Below are positions 1 to 13,093 of a stretch of DNA of 64,000 bases, piece after piece. Position 1 is the first letter of the stretch. Each line of letters opens with the position of its first letter. The notes under the pieces were generated by a model. That model made no database searches. It was given only the letters and a program-made list of their open reading frames with translations, and had not been told where the DNA came from. Both the position numbers and the translations under genes were made by a program. This stretch comes from Muscardinus avellanarius (taxonomy: Eukaryota > Chordata > Mammalia > Rodentia > Gliridae): contig OY726569.1 in the NCBI GenBank assembly GCA_963383645.1, positions 33,071,592 through 33,135,591 on the forward strand, read 5' to 3'.

Positions 1-1139
1 ATAGTATACAGTAATTTTTAATGGCTCTGCCTAAAGAGCTTATGACCACAGAGTTATCCTGGCCAGATTTCAGAATTGCTAACACGAAACATTTCTGTCC
101 CTGGGTCTAAAAATCTCTGATTAAGGCACAGTGAAAATGAGCCTGAGGCCAGTGATATGGAGTTATATGGAATAAATATTAGAGATTTGATTGGCCAGGA
201 AACGAGATGCCGAAGACCCACTGTCACCCAAACTCACTTGTCCTGATTTCAACTAAGCTATTTTGGAATAAAAATTGAGGCACTATTTGAAAGTTAAAAA
301 GTTCCATTTGTCTTTCTAAGCTCTAATGCTCCTGGGAGATTTTATGTATGAAATGGAGTATAGAGGGTAGGTGACCTAGGTGTGGAGGATTCATATGACA
401 GGTGAGTTTTCATCTGCAGTTAGCTCTTTCTAATTCTCTAGAGCACCCATAAAGTAATCTTCCTTAAGCCCTTTGCTTCTCTTTCTAAATTCCTTAATGA
501 GCAACACGGAGCCCTGTCATAGTGCCCAAAATAGCACAAGAAGAAGGAAAAGGGCTTATATGGGTACAATCTCAGCTTCAAGGACAAAAGTATATTAATT
601 AATGAGAACATATTTCAAAGTTCACTTCTAAAGCTTGCCATTTCATTACTGTCTTGGCCAAAGTACAAAATGATGATGATCTTTATTATTTTACTCCAAT
701 GAAACTGCCATAAAGTGTTACTGATATTAAGAAAAAAGATTACCCTGAGTTTTTTTTTCAATCAGCTCTTTAAAAGACAAATAGCTACCCTTTGTTCTTT
801 TCTGTTCCCTGACCCTTGATTTTATGTTTTCTTCCCCTACTCTCCCACCTTTTCCCCCTGCACTCTCTGTCCCTACTCCTCCAGTTTTCCTCCCTTTCAT
901 CTTCCTTTTCTATTTATATCTTTGTGATATTCACTAGGGAACATTTAGGGTATAGAAAATATTTTATGTTTTTAAATAATTATTATATGGAACAGGCAGT
1001 AGAAAGTCACAAAGAAAAGCACTAATGGAATACAGTTGCTAGTCAGAGGAAAGAGAGAAATCCACTTTAACTTGTTGAGGAGTAAAGCACAGGTGAGTGC
1101 AAGTTTTATGGATGGAGATACCCTGAAGTGAGTATTAAG
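1..1139. other. Unassigned AT-rich intergenic DNA
   Basis: No recognisable gene, SINE or LINE sequence. The pyrimidine-rich stretch around 780-900 gives only short chance reading frames. Confidence 0.5.
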
Positions 1140-1233
1140 ATAGGGTAGGACATAGCCATGTGGACTCCTCAAAAGTATAAAATAGGTCTGGGAGTGTAGC
1201 CCTGAGGTAGGAGGGCTTTCAGGAACCCCAGTA

Positions 1234-1278
<45 letters not shown>
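1140..1278 (+). mobile_element. Truncated composite SINE (right half) with (CA)n tail
   Basis: The ID-like second half is visible (AATAGGTCTGGGAGTGTAGC, then CCCCAGTACC) and runs directly into a (CA)n array at 1235-1278 where the A-rich tail should be. The 7SL-like head is missing. An L1 begins 10 bp further on. Confidence 0.7.
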
Positions 1279-1280
<2 letters not shown>

Positions 1281-1287
1281 GTGCTAG

Positions 1288-3312
1288 GTATTGATCATAC
1301 TTTTTATTTCTTGTGCCTTTAGGGTTTTATCAAGGAAGTTTTTTTTTTTATTTGTGCCTATTTGTTGAAGTGTTGAAACTATTCTTTCTTCAGGTAGTTG
1401 TAAGGTCTCTGATCTATCTTGAATTGACTCTTGTGCAAGGTGAAAATGTGGGATTTATTTTTACTTTTATGCATATAGTGAACCAGATTTGCCCAAACCA
1501 TTTGTTGAAGAAGGTATCTTTTCTTTTCCAGTGTATGTTTTTGACCCCTTTATCAAAATTCAAATGGCTATAAGTGTATGAATTTGTTTCTGTATCTTCT
1601 ATTCTGCTCAATTTGCCTGTGTTTCTGTTTTGTGCCAATATCATGCTGTTTTTATTAATATGGCCTCGTAGTATAGTTTGAAGTCAGGTATTATGATTCC
1701 TCTTGCATAGTTCTTGTTGATGAGAACTATTTTGGCTATTCCGTTTTTTTGTTGTTTATTTTTCCAAATGACTTGAAGCACTGATTTTTTTAATGTCTGT
1801 GAAGAATGATCTTGATAATTTAAAGGGTATTATATTGAATCCATGTGTATATAATACATCTATTTTGTTTATGGTGTTCTTTAGGTCTGAGGCATCTTTT
1901 CTGACCTTTTGTTTGGAAGATCAGTCTAGTGGTGTGAGAGGGGTGTTGACTTCTAATATTACTGTACTGGAATGTATGTGTGGTTTAATGTCATGAAAAG
2001 TTTGTTTTATGAAAGTGGTTGTGCTTATGTTTGGGGAATTATCCTTTTGCTCATGTTCCTTTTAGCTGTCAAAAATGTCTTACTTATCTCTTCTGATAAG
2101 TTTAGACTTTAAGTCTAATTTTTTGAGATTGCATTAAACTTAAGAGCTTCTGTGTAGTAAAGGAAATTATCAAGAACATCAACAGAGAGCCAACATAATG
2201 GGAGAAGATTTTTGCCAACTACTCCTCCTATAATGGACTAATATCTAGAATATACAGAGAACTCAAGAAACTCATTTCTAAAAAAAACCCCAAATAAACC
2301 AAAATAGACATTTCACAAAGAAGAAATACAAGTGGCCAATTAATTCATGAAAAAAGTTCAACAAAATTAGCAACTAAAGAGATGTAAATCAAAACTATTA
2401 TGAAGAGCAGGGTGTGGTGACACACGCTTGTAATCCCAGCACTTGGGAGGCTGAGACAGAAGAATTGCACAGGTTCAAAGGCAGCATCGGCTACTTAGTG
2501 AGGCTCTCAGCAACTTAGTGAGACCCTGTTTCCAAATAAAGTATAAAATATGTCTAGGAGTATAGCCCGGAGGTAGAAAAACCCCTGCATTCCACTTAGT
2601 ACTACACACACACATAACAACCAACTACCCCGAGATTTCACTCAACCCCAATTAGAATCGCAATCATTAAAATCACAAGCAACAAATACTTGAGAAGTGT
2701 GGAGAATTTGGAACTCTAATATACTGCTGACGGGATTGCAAATTATTGCAACCACTTTGGAAAACCATATGGAAGATTCTCAGAAGAATGGAAATTAACC
2801 TACCTTATGATCCAGCAATACCACTTCTGAGTATATAGTCAAAAGCATTCAAGCTAAACTACCAAAATAATTAATACATATCAATGTTTATAACTGAACA
2901 ATTCAAAATTGCCAAGCAATGGAACCAGCCAAGATGTCCAGAAACAGAAGAATAGATTATAAAACTATGGGATATATACACAATAGAATTTTACTCAGCC
3001 ATAAAGAACAAAGAATAAAATTGTCATTTTTAGGGAAATATTTGGAACTGGAGAACATTATGTTAAGTGAGATTAGACAGTCACAAAAAGTGAAAAGTTG
3101 GATGTTCTCCCTCATATGAGGAAGCTAGGGAAAAAATGGGACATAGGAGGGACTCAAGACAAAGAATGAAAAACCTTAGATGAGTAAAGAAGGTGACCTA
3201 CCTGAGGGAGAAGGGAGGGGGGAAGAGGGAAGCATCCTAATTGCATGATGTACATTCACAAATACATCAAAGTCATGATGTATGATTACAACACACCAAT
3301 AAAATAAGAATA
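1288..3312 (+). mobile_element. L1 insertion, 5'-inverted (twin-priming layout)
   Basis: Positions 1288 to about 2126 carry L1 ORF2 sequence on the minus strand. From about 2127 the element continues on the plus strand through the ORF2 C-terminal region and 3' UTR to CACCAATAAAATAAGAATAAAA. The outer end of the inverted part (1288, reverse complement ending ATCAATAC) and the start of the direct part (ATTGCATTAAAC) are only about 5 bp apart in L1 coordinates, judged against the related copy near 44.36 kb. The inverted part has an internal discontinuity near 1840, where it jumps from the late RT region to the EN/RT linker region. A candidate 10-bp target-site duplication, AAAGTGCTAG, lies at 1278-1287 and 3313-3322. 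A SINE interrupts the element at 2404-2614. All frames are broken. Confidence 0.8.
2404..2614 (+). mobile_element. Composite B1/ID-type SINE inside L1
   Basis: Head resembles GGTGTGGTGACACACGCTTG with TAATCCCAGC. The middle has ACTTAGTGAGACCCTG. The ID-like half ends TAGTACTACACACACACA. The flanking L1 ORF2 sequence resumes after it, so the SINE is the later insertion. Confidence 0.85.
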
Positions 3313-3315
3313 AAA

Positions 3316-3395
3316 GTGCTAGAAATGTAGTCCAGAAGCAGAGTGCTTACCCAGCATGTGTACAAGACCCCGAGTATCTTCTACTAAGGGGAGAA
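3316..3395 (+). mobile_element. ID-like SINE monomer
   Basis: GTGCTAGAAATGTAGTCCAG followed by AGAGTGCTTACCCAGCATGT matches the tRNA-Ala-derived ID core (A-box region, AGTGCTTGCCTAGCATG region). It abuts the tail of the L1 at 1288-3312 and may contain that L1's target site. Confidence 0.55.
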
Positions 3396-3595
3396 AAAAA
3401 TTAAAAAATTGGGCCAATCCTTATCTCTGGCAAAGGGCTTCAGTCAAGGTAACTTTCCAGTGGAAGCATTCCTAAAACAATTGTGACTGCTGAAATTTGT
3501 CTGAAAATAACATAGTCCATAATTGAAGAAATAATTTCTTCAGTACTGGTGGAAAACTGAACAAGATATCATAGCATCTACTACAACTGACTTTT

Positions 3596-4325
3596 TGAAA
3601 ATATACTTTTATTGGTGCACTGGAGACTCATATCATAATGTAGTTTAGAAGGATAGAGTCATACATGCACACAATACTTGGTGAACTTCCTCCTGACTCC
3701 CTCTCCACTTCCTCCCTTCCCTAGACATGATATTGAGATTGGCATTGATATTTTTACATGCGTGCATAATGTCAATGTAATTGTTTCCCTCATTATTTTT
3801 CTCTACTCCCACCCTCTCCTTGACCATCTCCCAGAGTCCACTGAGATTTTTCCTTTATTATCTACAGTTTCGCTTGCATCCTGATTACTCCCGAGTTTCC
3901 ATATCTGAGAGAAAACATATGACCCTTCACTTTCTGAGATTGGCTAATCTCATTTAACATGATGTTCTCCAAGTTTGTCTATCAAATGACATAATTTTGT
4001 TCTTTATTGCTGAGTAGAACTTGGTGTCCTCAACAGATTAATGGGTTACAAAATTATGGGATATAAACCGGGCGTGGTGGCGCACGTTTTTAATCCCCGC
4101 ACTTGGGAGGCGGAGAAAGGAGGATCGCGCAGGTTTGAAGCCAGCCACGCTGGCTTAGGAGACCCTGTTTCAAAGAATAAAAAAAGTTCAAAATAGGTCT
4201 GGGAGTGTAGCCCAGAGGTAGAAGCGCTTCCAGGAACCCAGTACCACCAAAAAAAAAAAAAAAAAAAAAGAAAAAAGAAAAAAAAATCATGGGATATACA
4301 CACAAGGGAATTCTACTCATCAATT
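3596..4325 (-). mobile_element. L1 3' end, minus strand, with short inverted 5' piece
   Basis: 3596 to about 4020 is L1 3' UTR and ORF2 end on the minus strand, starting with the TTTTATTGGTGCACTGG end signature. From about 4021 the strand flips: about 85 bp of upstream ORF2 sequence (GTCCTCAACAGATTAATGGG and onwards) runs on plus, interrupted by a SINE. Both breakpoints fall at the same L1 motif (TTCTACTCA), as expected for twin priming. No clean target-site duplication was established. Confidence 0.7.
4066..4282 (+). mobile_element. Full-length young composite SINE with target-site duplication
   Basis: Starts CCGGGCGTGGTGGCGCACG, ends CCCAGTACCACC plus a long A-rich tail. The flanks AAAATTATGGGATATA (4050-4065) and AAAATCATGGGATATA (4283-4298) match at 15 of 16 bases, splitting the short inverted L1 piece. 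The near-intact sequence suggests a relatively recent insertion. Confidence 0.9.
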
Positions 4326-4369
4326 GAATATATTTTTTCTTACTATTAAGGGATCCCAATAGAAACTTT

Positions 4370-4545
4370 ACTGTTTCTTTGTTAGAACACTTATCATAGT
4401 CTATATTTATTTAAAGTTACTTGTTTATCTTTGCAACAAGATGGCAATCTTTGTATGGACAAGAATTTTGTCTTGCTCTGTGTTCATAGTATTCAATATT
4501 GTAGGAAATAGGTGCCCAACAAACAATATTTAATGAACCTTTTTA
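4370..4545 (+). mobile_element. L2 3'-end relic
   Basis: The layout resembles the L2 3' end: AGAATTTTGTCTTGCTCTGT, then a stretch ending GGTGCCCAACAAACAATATT (compare the L2 '...GTGCTCAATAAATATTTG' ending). Assigned by eye; diverged. Confidence 0.55.
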
Positions 4546-4804
4546 AATTTTTATATAATAGTTTCAGTGTTTGTAAAATAAAAAAAATTCAATTATGTTA
4601 CAATACCTCAGGCCAACCATAAGTGCTTAAAGTCAAATACAATAGAAATATTCTCTCAAAGCTGGCTAATAGATCCAACTTTCCACTGATCTGCATTCAT
4701 TTTAGGCATGTGATAGGAACAAATAGAAACTTTCTAATTCTAAAATCAATGAATACTTTAATTATCTTATGTATTTAACTCTTTTTAAATAAAAAGCTAA
4801 ACCA

Positions 4805-4925
4805 GGTGCAATGATATATGTTCTGTAATCCTGATACTTGGGCAGCTAAGACAGGAGGATCACAGGTTCCAGGCCAGTCTCCGCAACTTAGTGAGACCCT
4901 GTTTCTAAATTTAAAAAATATATAT
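4805..4925 (+). mobile_element. Diverged composite SINE, left part
   Basis: CCAGGTGCAATGATATATGT, AAGACAGGAGGATCACAGG and CAACTTAGTGAGACCCTGTT are recognisable SINE landmarks. The ID-like half is missing. Confidence 0.7.
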
Positions 4926-5084
4926 GTTAAAAGGAGGAGGTATAAACAAACAAAACAACAAAAAGCTAATTATTTTTCTAATTTTAATATTTTTAGTGTA
5001 AGCTTTGGTTTTTTGGGGCTTTCAGACATGTATGTTGATATCTGTCATATATTCTCTTATATTTGAAGCTAGTATTCCTCCTCC

Positions 5085-5300
5085 TCCTACTTTTCCTCCT
5101 CTTCCTTCTCTTCTTCCTCTTCCTCCTCTTTCTTTTTTGTACTTCAAATTGAACCCAGGAACATTCTACCCCTTAGCTACATGTCAGCACTTTTTTTTAA
5201 AATGAATCATAAATTTACTGTGGGCCTTTTTAAGTTGCTGAGACTAATCTGAAACCTGCTACGTTCCTGTCCCAGCCTCCCAAGTACCAAGAGAGGAGAG
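5085..5300 (-). mobile_element. Diverged composite SINE, minus strand
   Basis: A pyrimidine-rich tail (CTCCTCCTACTTTTCC region) is followed by ATTGAACCCAGGAACATTCT, AGTTGCTGAGACTAATCTGA and CAGCCTCCCAAGTACCAAG, the reverse-complement order of the SINE. Confidence 0.7.
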
Positions 5301-5330
5301 GGCTCTTCCAAGGAGAGCCCTACTGTACCC

Positions 5331-6374
5331 ATTTCTGAAGGTAGTATTCTTTTGTAAAGTTAACCATGGTTTCCAGTACATATGGATTTTTGTCTAAATG
5401 CACTTTTAAATACTTATGTGTTTTGGATAAATCAGCGAAATACAAGGAAAGTCCCATATTGGAAACAAAGGAAAAATGATATCATTCCTATATTCAAGAT
5501 TTACTCTATAGTACTTTAGAAAGACTGATCTCCTTAAAAATAACCACAAGATATATTGAATATAAAGCAATGCTGAGTAATTAAAGAATTAGGAAGCACC
5601 AAGAGAAGGGATAATCAAAGTGAAGATAGTTACTGGGAAAATACTTTAAAATATAACCTCAAAATTCTTTAATTCTTCTTGCAAAAAGAGTTAGGTACTA
5701 TGTCCCCTTCACCTCCCTCCCCACCATGGCCTTGAAACTGGGCAGGTTGTGTCTGCTATCACTCAAGAGATTATATCTCAGTTGCCCATAAAGTGACACA
5801 TGAAGCCAGGTCATTAAATAAAAACATGCAATAACTACCTGGTTGTCTTGGAACAGAAGCTCAATGGAGGGAGGTTCCTTCTCAGAAAATCCTTTGTCAG
5901 AACCCACACACCATGCTATACTCAGAGGCCACATTCATTGCTCTATAAACAGCCCCGACTGAGCCCCAAGACATCATGGCAGTAGCACCTGCAGACCAGC
6001 CGTCACAGCCTCAAGTTACCTGGGTCTTTCCCCTGGTTCCCAAGACAGTATGAGGCAGACAGAGCCAAGCCTGTTGTGTAGTTTCCAGATATCTGATCCA
6101 CTAATTTTTGTAAACATAATTAACTCATAGTTATATAGCATTAAATATGGAGTTATTTGTTAAATAAATGTAAGAATGACAAAAGACTTCTTGGACGAAT
6201 TTTATTTTTAACAATTGTCTGTTTTTATGTTCTCAATTTAAATTGCTTCAATGACTCTGAAAATGCCCTATATTTTGGTTTCTGTTGTTCAGATAAAAAA
6301 GTGACTGAGGTAAGGTGAATACTTAGACAAACTTTTCTTTTATACATAGACACCAGAGGTGGCAGTTAGTCTAG
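5331..6374. other. Unassigned intergenic DNA
   Basis: No repeat family or gene recognised. Short open frames here lack any protein-family signature. Confidence 0.4.
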
Positions 6375-6530
6375 TTATAAACCATATAATGATACATATT
6401 GAGATTCTTCTGTGTATTAAGTATTGTGCTAATTGTGTTATATAAACTATTAATGAACTTTTTAATCTCCAGCAAAATCCTATAAGGAAAGAATCGCTAT
6501 TATGTTTTCCATATGAATATAATGTTTTTG
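6375..6530 (-). mobile_element. MIR relic, minus strand
   Basis: The stretch TTCTGTGTATTAAGTATTGT ... TCCAGCAAAATCCTATAAGG ... follows the order of a reverse-complement MIR ('...tgtgccaggcactgt ... cctatgaggt...'). Diverged; by eye. Confidence 0.45.
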
Positions 6531-6588
6531 AAATACTACATAGATAATTGTCCCAAGAATATTCTTTCCATTCGAATGAAGCTGGGGC

Positions 6589-6770
6589 CAGGCATGGTGG
6601 CACACACCATAATCCCAGTACTTGGCAGAGGAGACAGGAGGATTACAGGAACCTAGTAAGACCCTGTTTCATAACAAAAAAAATATGAAAGTGTTAGAGG
6701 TGTAACTCAGAGGTAGAATGCTCCATGTGCTTAATCCTCAGTACCAAAAAACAAGCAAACAAAACAAAGA
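6589..6770 (+). mobile_element. Composite SINE
   Basis: Head CCAGGCATGGTGGCACACAC, middle CCTAGTAAGACCCTGTTTC, ID-like half GTTAGAGGTGTAACTCAGAG, end CCTCAGTACC followed by an A-rich tail. Confidence 0.8.
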
Positions 6771-6813
6771 AACTTGAACATGAAATCTATATTGGACAGG
6801 CAGACACCAAACA

Positions 6814-6815
<2 letters not shown>

Positions 6816-6860
<45 letters not shown>

Positions 6861-7030
6861 CCTGTGGATTGAACTCTGGGACATTCTACCTCTGAGCTAC
6901 ACCCTCAACTATATTTTATATTTTTATTTGAAAATGGTTTCACTAGGCTGCTGGGCATCTTGCTAAGCTACTAAGTTTGGCCTTGAACCTGCAGTCCTGC
7001 TGTTTTGGCTTCTCCAGTACAGGGATTCAA
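6816..7030 (-). mobile_element. Composite SINE, minus strand, with (TG)n tail
   Basis: (TG)22 at 6816-6859 sits in the place of the SINE tail. It is followed by GGATTGAACTCTGGGACATT, TCTGAGCTACACCCTCAAC and CTTGAACCTGCAGTCCTGC. The far left head is eroded. Confidence 0.75.
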
Positions 7031-9643
7031 TTCAATTTATTAATTGCATGAACTCCTATTTACATTCTGGAGATAAAACAAAAAAAATTTACAATGGAAA
7101 AATAGTTTGAAATGGTTTCTAGTAGAGAAGTTTTCTCTCCCATATGGGAAACTATGGAGTGTGCTGTGGTACCTTGGTAACTTTTTATATATTAAAGCAA
7201 AATTTAAAACAGAAGATTCTGCCTTGGTCTCCTCTCCACAACATTTAGAGTAAGAGGAACATCTTAGATTACTCCATGTGCTGCATATGTTCCAGTGGAC
7301 AATTTGAAAAGAATTCAGCCAAGCAGTGGCTCTTGAAAATAAAGATTTCTCATAAAATAAAATGAATTATTGTCCTTGCCCATTGCACTAAAACTCTAAT
7401 ACGACAGTAACCAGAAAGCTGAAAAGAATCATTTCAAGTAGGTCCTGTTTTGTGGCTCTGGCCCCACAGATTGATTTTATATGCAGGTTTAGCACTCGGC
7501 AGCTGCCAAAAGCCATCAGTGCAATAGCCCATTCAGAGGAAAACAAAATTTGAAAAGAGGACAGCCAGCAAGGACAGGCTGTAAAAGGCAAAGGACAGAT
7601 ATGAAAAAGATCTGCTGGCCCATGCACTCAATCTGAACATTCACAACATCTAAGAATAGAAGACCGAGGAAATGCTATGACCAGGTTTAAACATAAAATC
7701 AAGATCAATTTCTTGTTAAATTGTATATATTTCCATGAGAAGTGGAAATAAAGAGAAGTCAGTGAAATTATATCATTTAAAAGTGAGAAATCCCATTTAG
7801 TGTGGATGCTGAGATTTTGGGAACTAAATACATATGAGAAGTATGTATTTAGCCTTCTTTTTTGAGATGACTTAAATCTGTGAGAAGGGAGCAGTCGCTG
7901 ATTGAGATAATCTCTGGGGATAATTTTCACACCTTTTTCTGTAAAGATGTTATAAAGTTACATTGCTAAGGTGTTCAAGAACTATGAAATGCAGTCATTA
8001 TGAGGTTTTTCTGATCTTAACTTGGAATTTCACAGACTTTTTATAATGTGAATCATTAAATACAGCATTTTGGTATAGCTTTATGTCTCCTATTTCTCAA
8101 GATAACTCTATAGGTAGCTACAGAAAAACACTTTTGGCTTTACGGAATCTGTATCAAGATAAAAACAACATAAGACTTCAAAATGAATGGAAAACGAAAT
8201 ACATAAATACCCATACTTCTATTTCCATAATCCAGAAGGAATTTCTTCCAATATTGTTAAGTTCTGTGTAATGTTTTCAGACCATTCAATACAACTGCAA
8301 TTCACAATAATAGAGGAGTTGTCAATGTGCAACAGAGCTGAGTGAGTGTCAGAGGACTGGTCAGATCGACTTGATGCTGGAGCAGAGAACAATTTCTGCT
8401 ATGGTTCTGATGCTTCACAATGTGACATCCTGACAGTATACCTAAGTGGCATTAGTGAAGGGACCGTGGAGCCTCTGATATGGCTTGGATCCCACTGTGC
8501 TCTGAGGCTTACAGCAAAGCTTGAGAAAGCATGCCTTCTGCACACAGGTCCAGATGTGTGAGAGCTGGAGTGTGAGCCCTGGGGCAAGACGGAGTGCAGA
8601 CTTCTCTGTTAGCGATTTCTTGTTGGGATTCATTTTTCAATATCTGTATTTGCTGCTAATCAGTTTAAGGTCAGTTTGGAAGACCACCCAAGAAAATATT
8701 TAAACATTCAATCAATATACCACATTTATTGAATGATTTCAGGACTTTTCAAAGGAGAGGAATGATAAGGATTTGGGGTGGGAAATAATAAGTAATATTG
8801 ATTTTAAACAACAGACAATACTTGCAGGGTGGTGGTGGTATATTAAAAGTAGGAAAGTCTGCAGCAAAAATATTGAGCTAAGCACATGTCTTTTTGATAA
8901 TAATTCTAGATCAAGGCAAGAGAAAAAAATGAAAGCAAAGCAACACATTCTAAGACTGAGTTTCTAGAACATTTACTTATCTGGACACTGGTAATGGCCT
9001 TTTTAAACATTTGATCATAAGTAAAGTTGATTTCCTCTGGGGTCCCAGACCTCTCTTAATTTTTGTTTAGCAATAAACAAACAAATATATATTTACCCGG
9101 TGTCTGAAATCTCTGTGATGTGAGAAGCTGAATAATTTAGTAACATTTCCTTTTTATCTTCCTTATGAAGATGATGTCTTATCTTCATTATGACTATAAA
9201 TAATTATGATGTTAATCTTTATTCCACTGAACTAAAGCTATTGCAAGGCAACATAACTTACTGTGTATTGTAATTTAGCTATTTTTTCACATTCAAGAAA
9301 GCTATGCTATAGTATTAAATAGGGAAAATACATTTTTGTAAATAGAAAAATATTCCCTATAAAGAGGAAATCTACTTTAAGTAGTTACGTCAGCCACCTT
9401 GTTCACAGTTAGTACTTTAGGAACTGAGCTTGATAGTATTCCCTTAAATATTGAAGAGTTTGTGATTCACCTTAGTAATCTTTGCTCCCGTGTGAAAACT
9501 CTTATGGGCAAGACAATTTTCCAAAAAACTTCTGCCTGCAATTTCATTACTTCATTTCGCATTCTTAGAAATGTAGAAAAATCTGTTCACTATATATACA
9601 CAATCTCATACTCTACCTGAAAAAAGTACACACTTTGCAGGCT
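7031..9643. other. Unassigned intergenic DNA, repeat-poor
   Basis: 2.6 kb with no recognisable repeat. Sub-stretches 7380-7640 and 8320-8620 have more balanced composition than their AT-rich surroundings, but no splice-site, exon or protein signature was identified. Confidence 0.4.
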
Positions 9644-9660
9644 AAAAGAAGCAAAGGTTG
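9644..9660 (+). repeat. Left target-site duplication of GABARAP retrocopy
   Basis: AAAAGAAGCAAAGGTTG, identical to the copy at 10497-10513. It marks L1-mediated insertion of the retrocopy. Confidence 0.93.
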
Positions 9661-10496
<836 letters not shown>

Positions 10497-10513
10497 AAAA
10501 GAAGCAAAGGTTG
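10497..10513 (+). repeat. Right target-site duplication of GABARAP retrocopy
   Basis: AAAAGAAGCAAAGGTTG directly after, and overlapping by four A with, the poly(A) tail. Identical to 9644-9660. Confidence 0.93.
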
Positions 10514-10939
10514 TGTTTTGTGTCATTCAACTGTTTCTCAACCCATACACATTACTCCTTTCCATGCATTTATTTGCATGCTTAAATTCTGAAAGTCTTA
10601 ACAAAATACATGACAAAGAATTAAAGTAAATATTGAAGAATGTGTTTGGAAAATGTATTTTACTTTATTTATTTGCACATGTCCCCACACATATACCCCT
10701 ATAGTAAAAAGAATAAGAGGGAGAGAGAGAGAAAAACACATAAAACTCAGACTGGAAATGCACCTCTATGCTGACACAGAAATTTTGATTCAATATGGTG
10801 CAAGTTTTCCAGGTTCATACTTGAGGAATATTTATCTCAGCAATTGTACAGTTATGTTTCTTCCCAACATGTGTCCCCATTAATATTAATTCCATTCTTA
10901 TATTCAATGCTTTTGTCGTTTCTCTTTACTATAAAAATC

Positions 10940-11222
10940 TCACCCAAACCAATCGGCCAGGCTCCAGTTCACCTCCTCCTAGAGTTCTCTCCTGATTGGC
11001 AAAACCTCTATTAACTTTCCGCTCCCTTGAAATTCTGTGTCAAACCAGTAAGCCCTTAAATAATGCATGGTGTTATCTTGTATGAATCTCCAAATAATCT
11101 CTTTAATTCCTTGAGAGTTAAGACTACGTCTTCAAGGTTTTTTTTTTTTTTTTATATTGAAAGCAACAATAATGTTAGTTATATTGTAATAGGTGCTTGA
11201 GGATCTTTGTTTACTGAATCAC
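10940..11222 (+). mobile_element. L2 3'-end relic
   Basis: CCTTGAGAGTTAAGACTACG and GTAATAGGTGCTTGAGGATC ... TTTACTGAATC resemble the L2 3' end, split by a T-rich run near 11140. The 5' extent is uncertain. Confidence 0.45.
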
Positions 11223-12715
11223 ACACTTAATTGTTATTCCGCGTCCCACAATTAATTTTTGTTTATTTGCTTTGACACAGAGAGTGTTAGGGTCTCTTGA
11301 AGTTTCAATCTCAAAATTCAACTTCCAGGATTCCTTAATACCGAGTTGGAGTTGGGATTTGAGGATACATGCTATCAACTACAATTAGCATCTTTCTGTT
11401 TCAATTATCAAGAAGCAATTAAATACACACACACACACATAAAGAAACTGTGCCATGTTGTCAAACTTTTACATCCAAATTACCATAGCAAAATGTTAGC
11501 TCATCAAATTTTCTAAACATTTCTATAGAATGATGTTAAGTAGTTCATTGTTAAATATCTATCCATGGTCTCTGGAAATTATATTGTCTTCAATAAAATA
11601 ATGCTTTTAACTCTCAATTTTTTCTTTTATGGATTCTAAAGAACCATATTACGAGTTAAAAATTCTGATTCCTAGAAAGTTCATTTGGAATAGTTTGTTT
11701 CATTATTGTTTCTGATTGCAAAATAAAGGCTTTCCACTCAGCTACACAAATATTCCACTAGAAATTTCTGGTACTTTATGTATGACGAATGAGTAAAAAT
11801 CTTAAAAAGGCAGGACTCTCAAGTTATACACTCTTCTACCAATGTGTAAACAGTCCCAGATACATTCCGACTATTTGTTTCATAAGTGTATTTACTTACT
11901 TTTTTTAGATTCTAATTCTAACTTTATAATTTTGTTAGGCAGACAGAACTCATGATTCTAGAGAGGATATAACTACACATTCTTCCTACTTTAAGGTGTT
12001 CTTAGCAATATTTGTTCATCAATTCTTAGCCATTTTTAAAGATTATATTGAATATTAAACTTCTATTTTACTTTTTATATAAAATTATGTTTTTTCAAGT
12101 ACCATATTAGTTAATATGTTCTTCTTTGCTAATTTTACCTTTTTTGTTAGTACCTATATTGTTGTTGGCTGATTCCAATAAGAACAGTGCATTGCCTAGT
12201 GAAGGCCAACATATCAAAAAATATTTTAATGTGAAGCCATAGACAATTAACAAAAGCCCTCGAGATTTTTGGTAAAACTTGGAGAACCTAGTACTTCTTA
12301 TCAGAATTAATGATTTGTTTCCAAAATATAATATATGCTTCCTTATGCTTGAAACCCTTATTTGAGTAGGGACTTTCTTGCATTTAGGAAAATAATTGTA
12401 CTGTGTTCATGGAGGTATAGCAACACTCCTCATACTCTTCATTGCTCACTGTTTTCAAGACATGACAAAAGTGTAATCTACATAAAATGAATGCACTTAA
12501 TTTATAACATTAATTTCAAAGCTCTGCTTTCTAAAACTTCCTTTAGAAACAGATTTTTCTGTTTAAATTCTTAAGAACTTTCAATATATAATAAAAAGTT
12601 CATTATTGTGTATAATTATAACGCGCTTTCTTTTTTTAAAAAAAAGTTTTCAGGGTTCCATTATGGAGTATAATCAGGGACCGTGGAGTCATTGGTTTGT
12701 TATAAAAATAACTGT
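11223..12715. other. Unassigned AT-rich intergenic DNA
   Basis: Nothing recognisable apart from a short (CA)n at about 11425-11439. No open frame of interest. Confidence 0.4.
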
Positions 12716-12962
12716 TTAAATATTGACCATGTGTTAGGTATTATGTAAAGCAGCAGGCATAAATATTCAAATTATAATCTGTACAGTGACCCTTAGAGAC
12801 AATGTTATTTTTTTTCCATTTTAACTACATATAATGAGGTTTAGAAAGGTGAAGCAACTCATAAGATGACTGTGACTCTACTGATGGCTGGGATTGAAAG
12901 TCAGTCAGGTTAACAATATGTGGGCTCTGCTCTTAACATCAGTACTATAATGCTTCTCTGGG
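12716..12962 (-). mobile_element. MIR element, minus strand
   Basis: Reverse-complement MIR order: ATTGACCATGTGTTAGGTAT, a T-rich centre with CCATTTTAACTACATATAAT, GGTTTAGAAAGGTGAAGCAA, GGGATTGAAAGTCAGTCAGG, then ACTATAATGCTTCTCTG. Confidence 0.75.
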
Positions 12963-13093
12963 CTCTGGGAAACTATTTTACATATCAGTAATGGAGGAGG
13001 CTAAGGAATATGCTGAACATTTTACTTAACTGGAAAAGAAAATTTGATAACAATATTGTTAAAAGGAGCATTTCTTTTATTTGAGAAGAAGCA

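Noticed and set aside
972..1277. Cys/Val-repeat frame (VCVCVC) and similar frames elsewhere
   Set aside because: Translations of (AC)n/(TG)n microsatellites.
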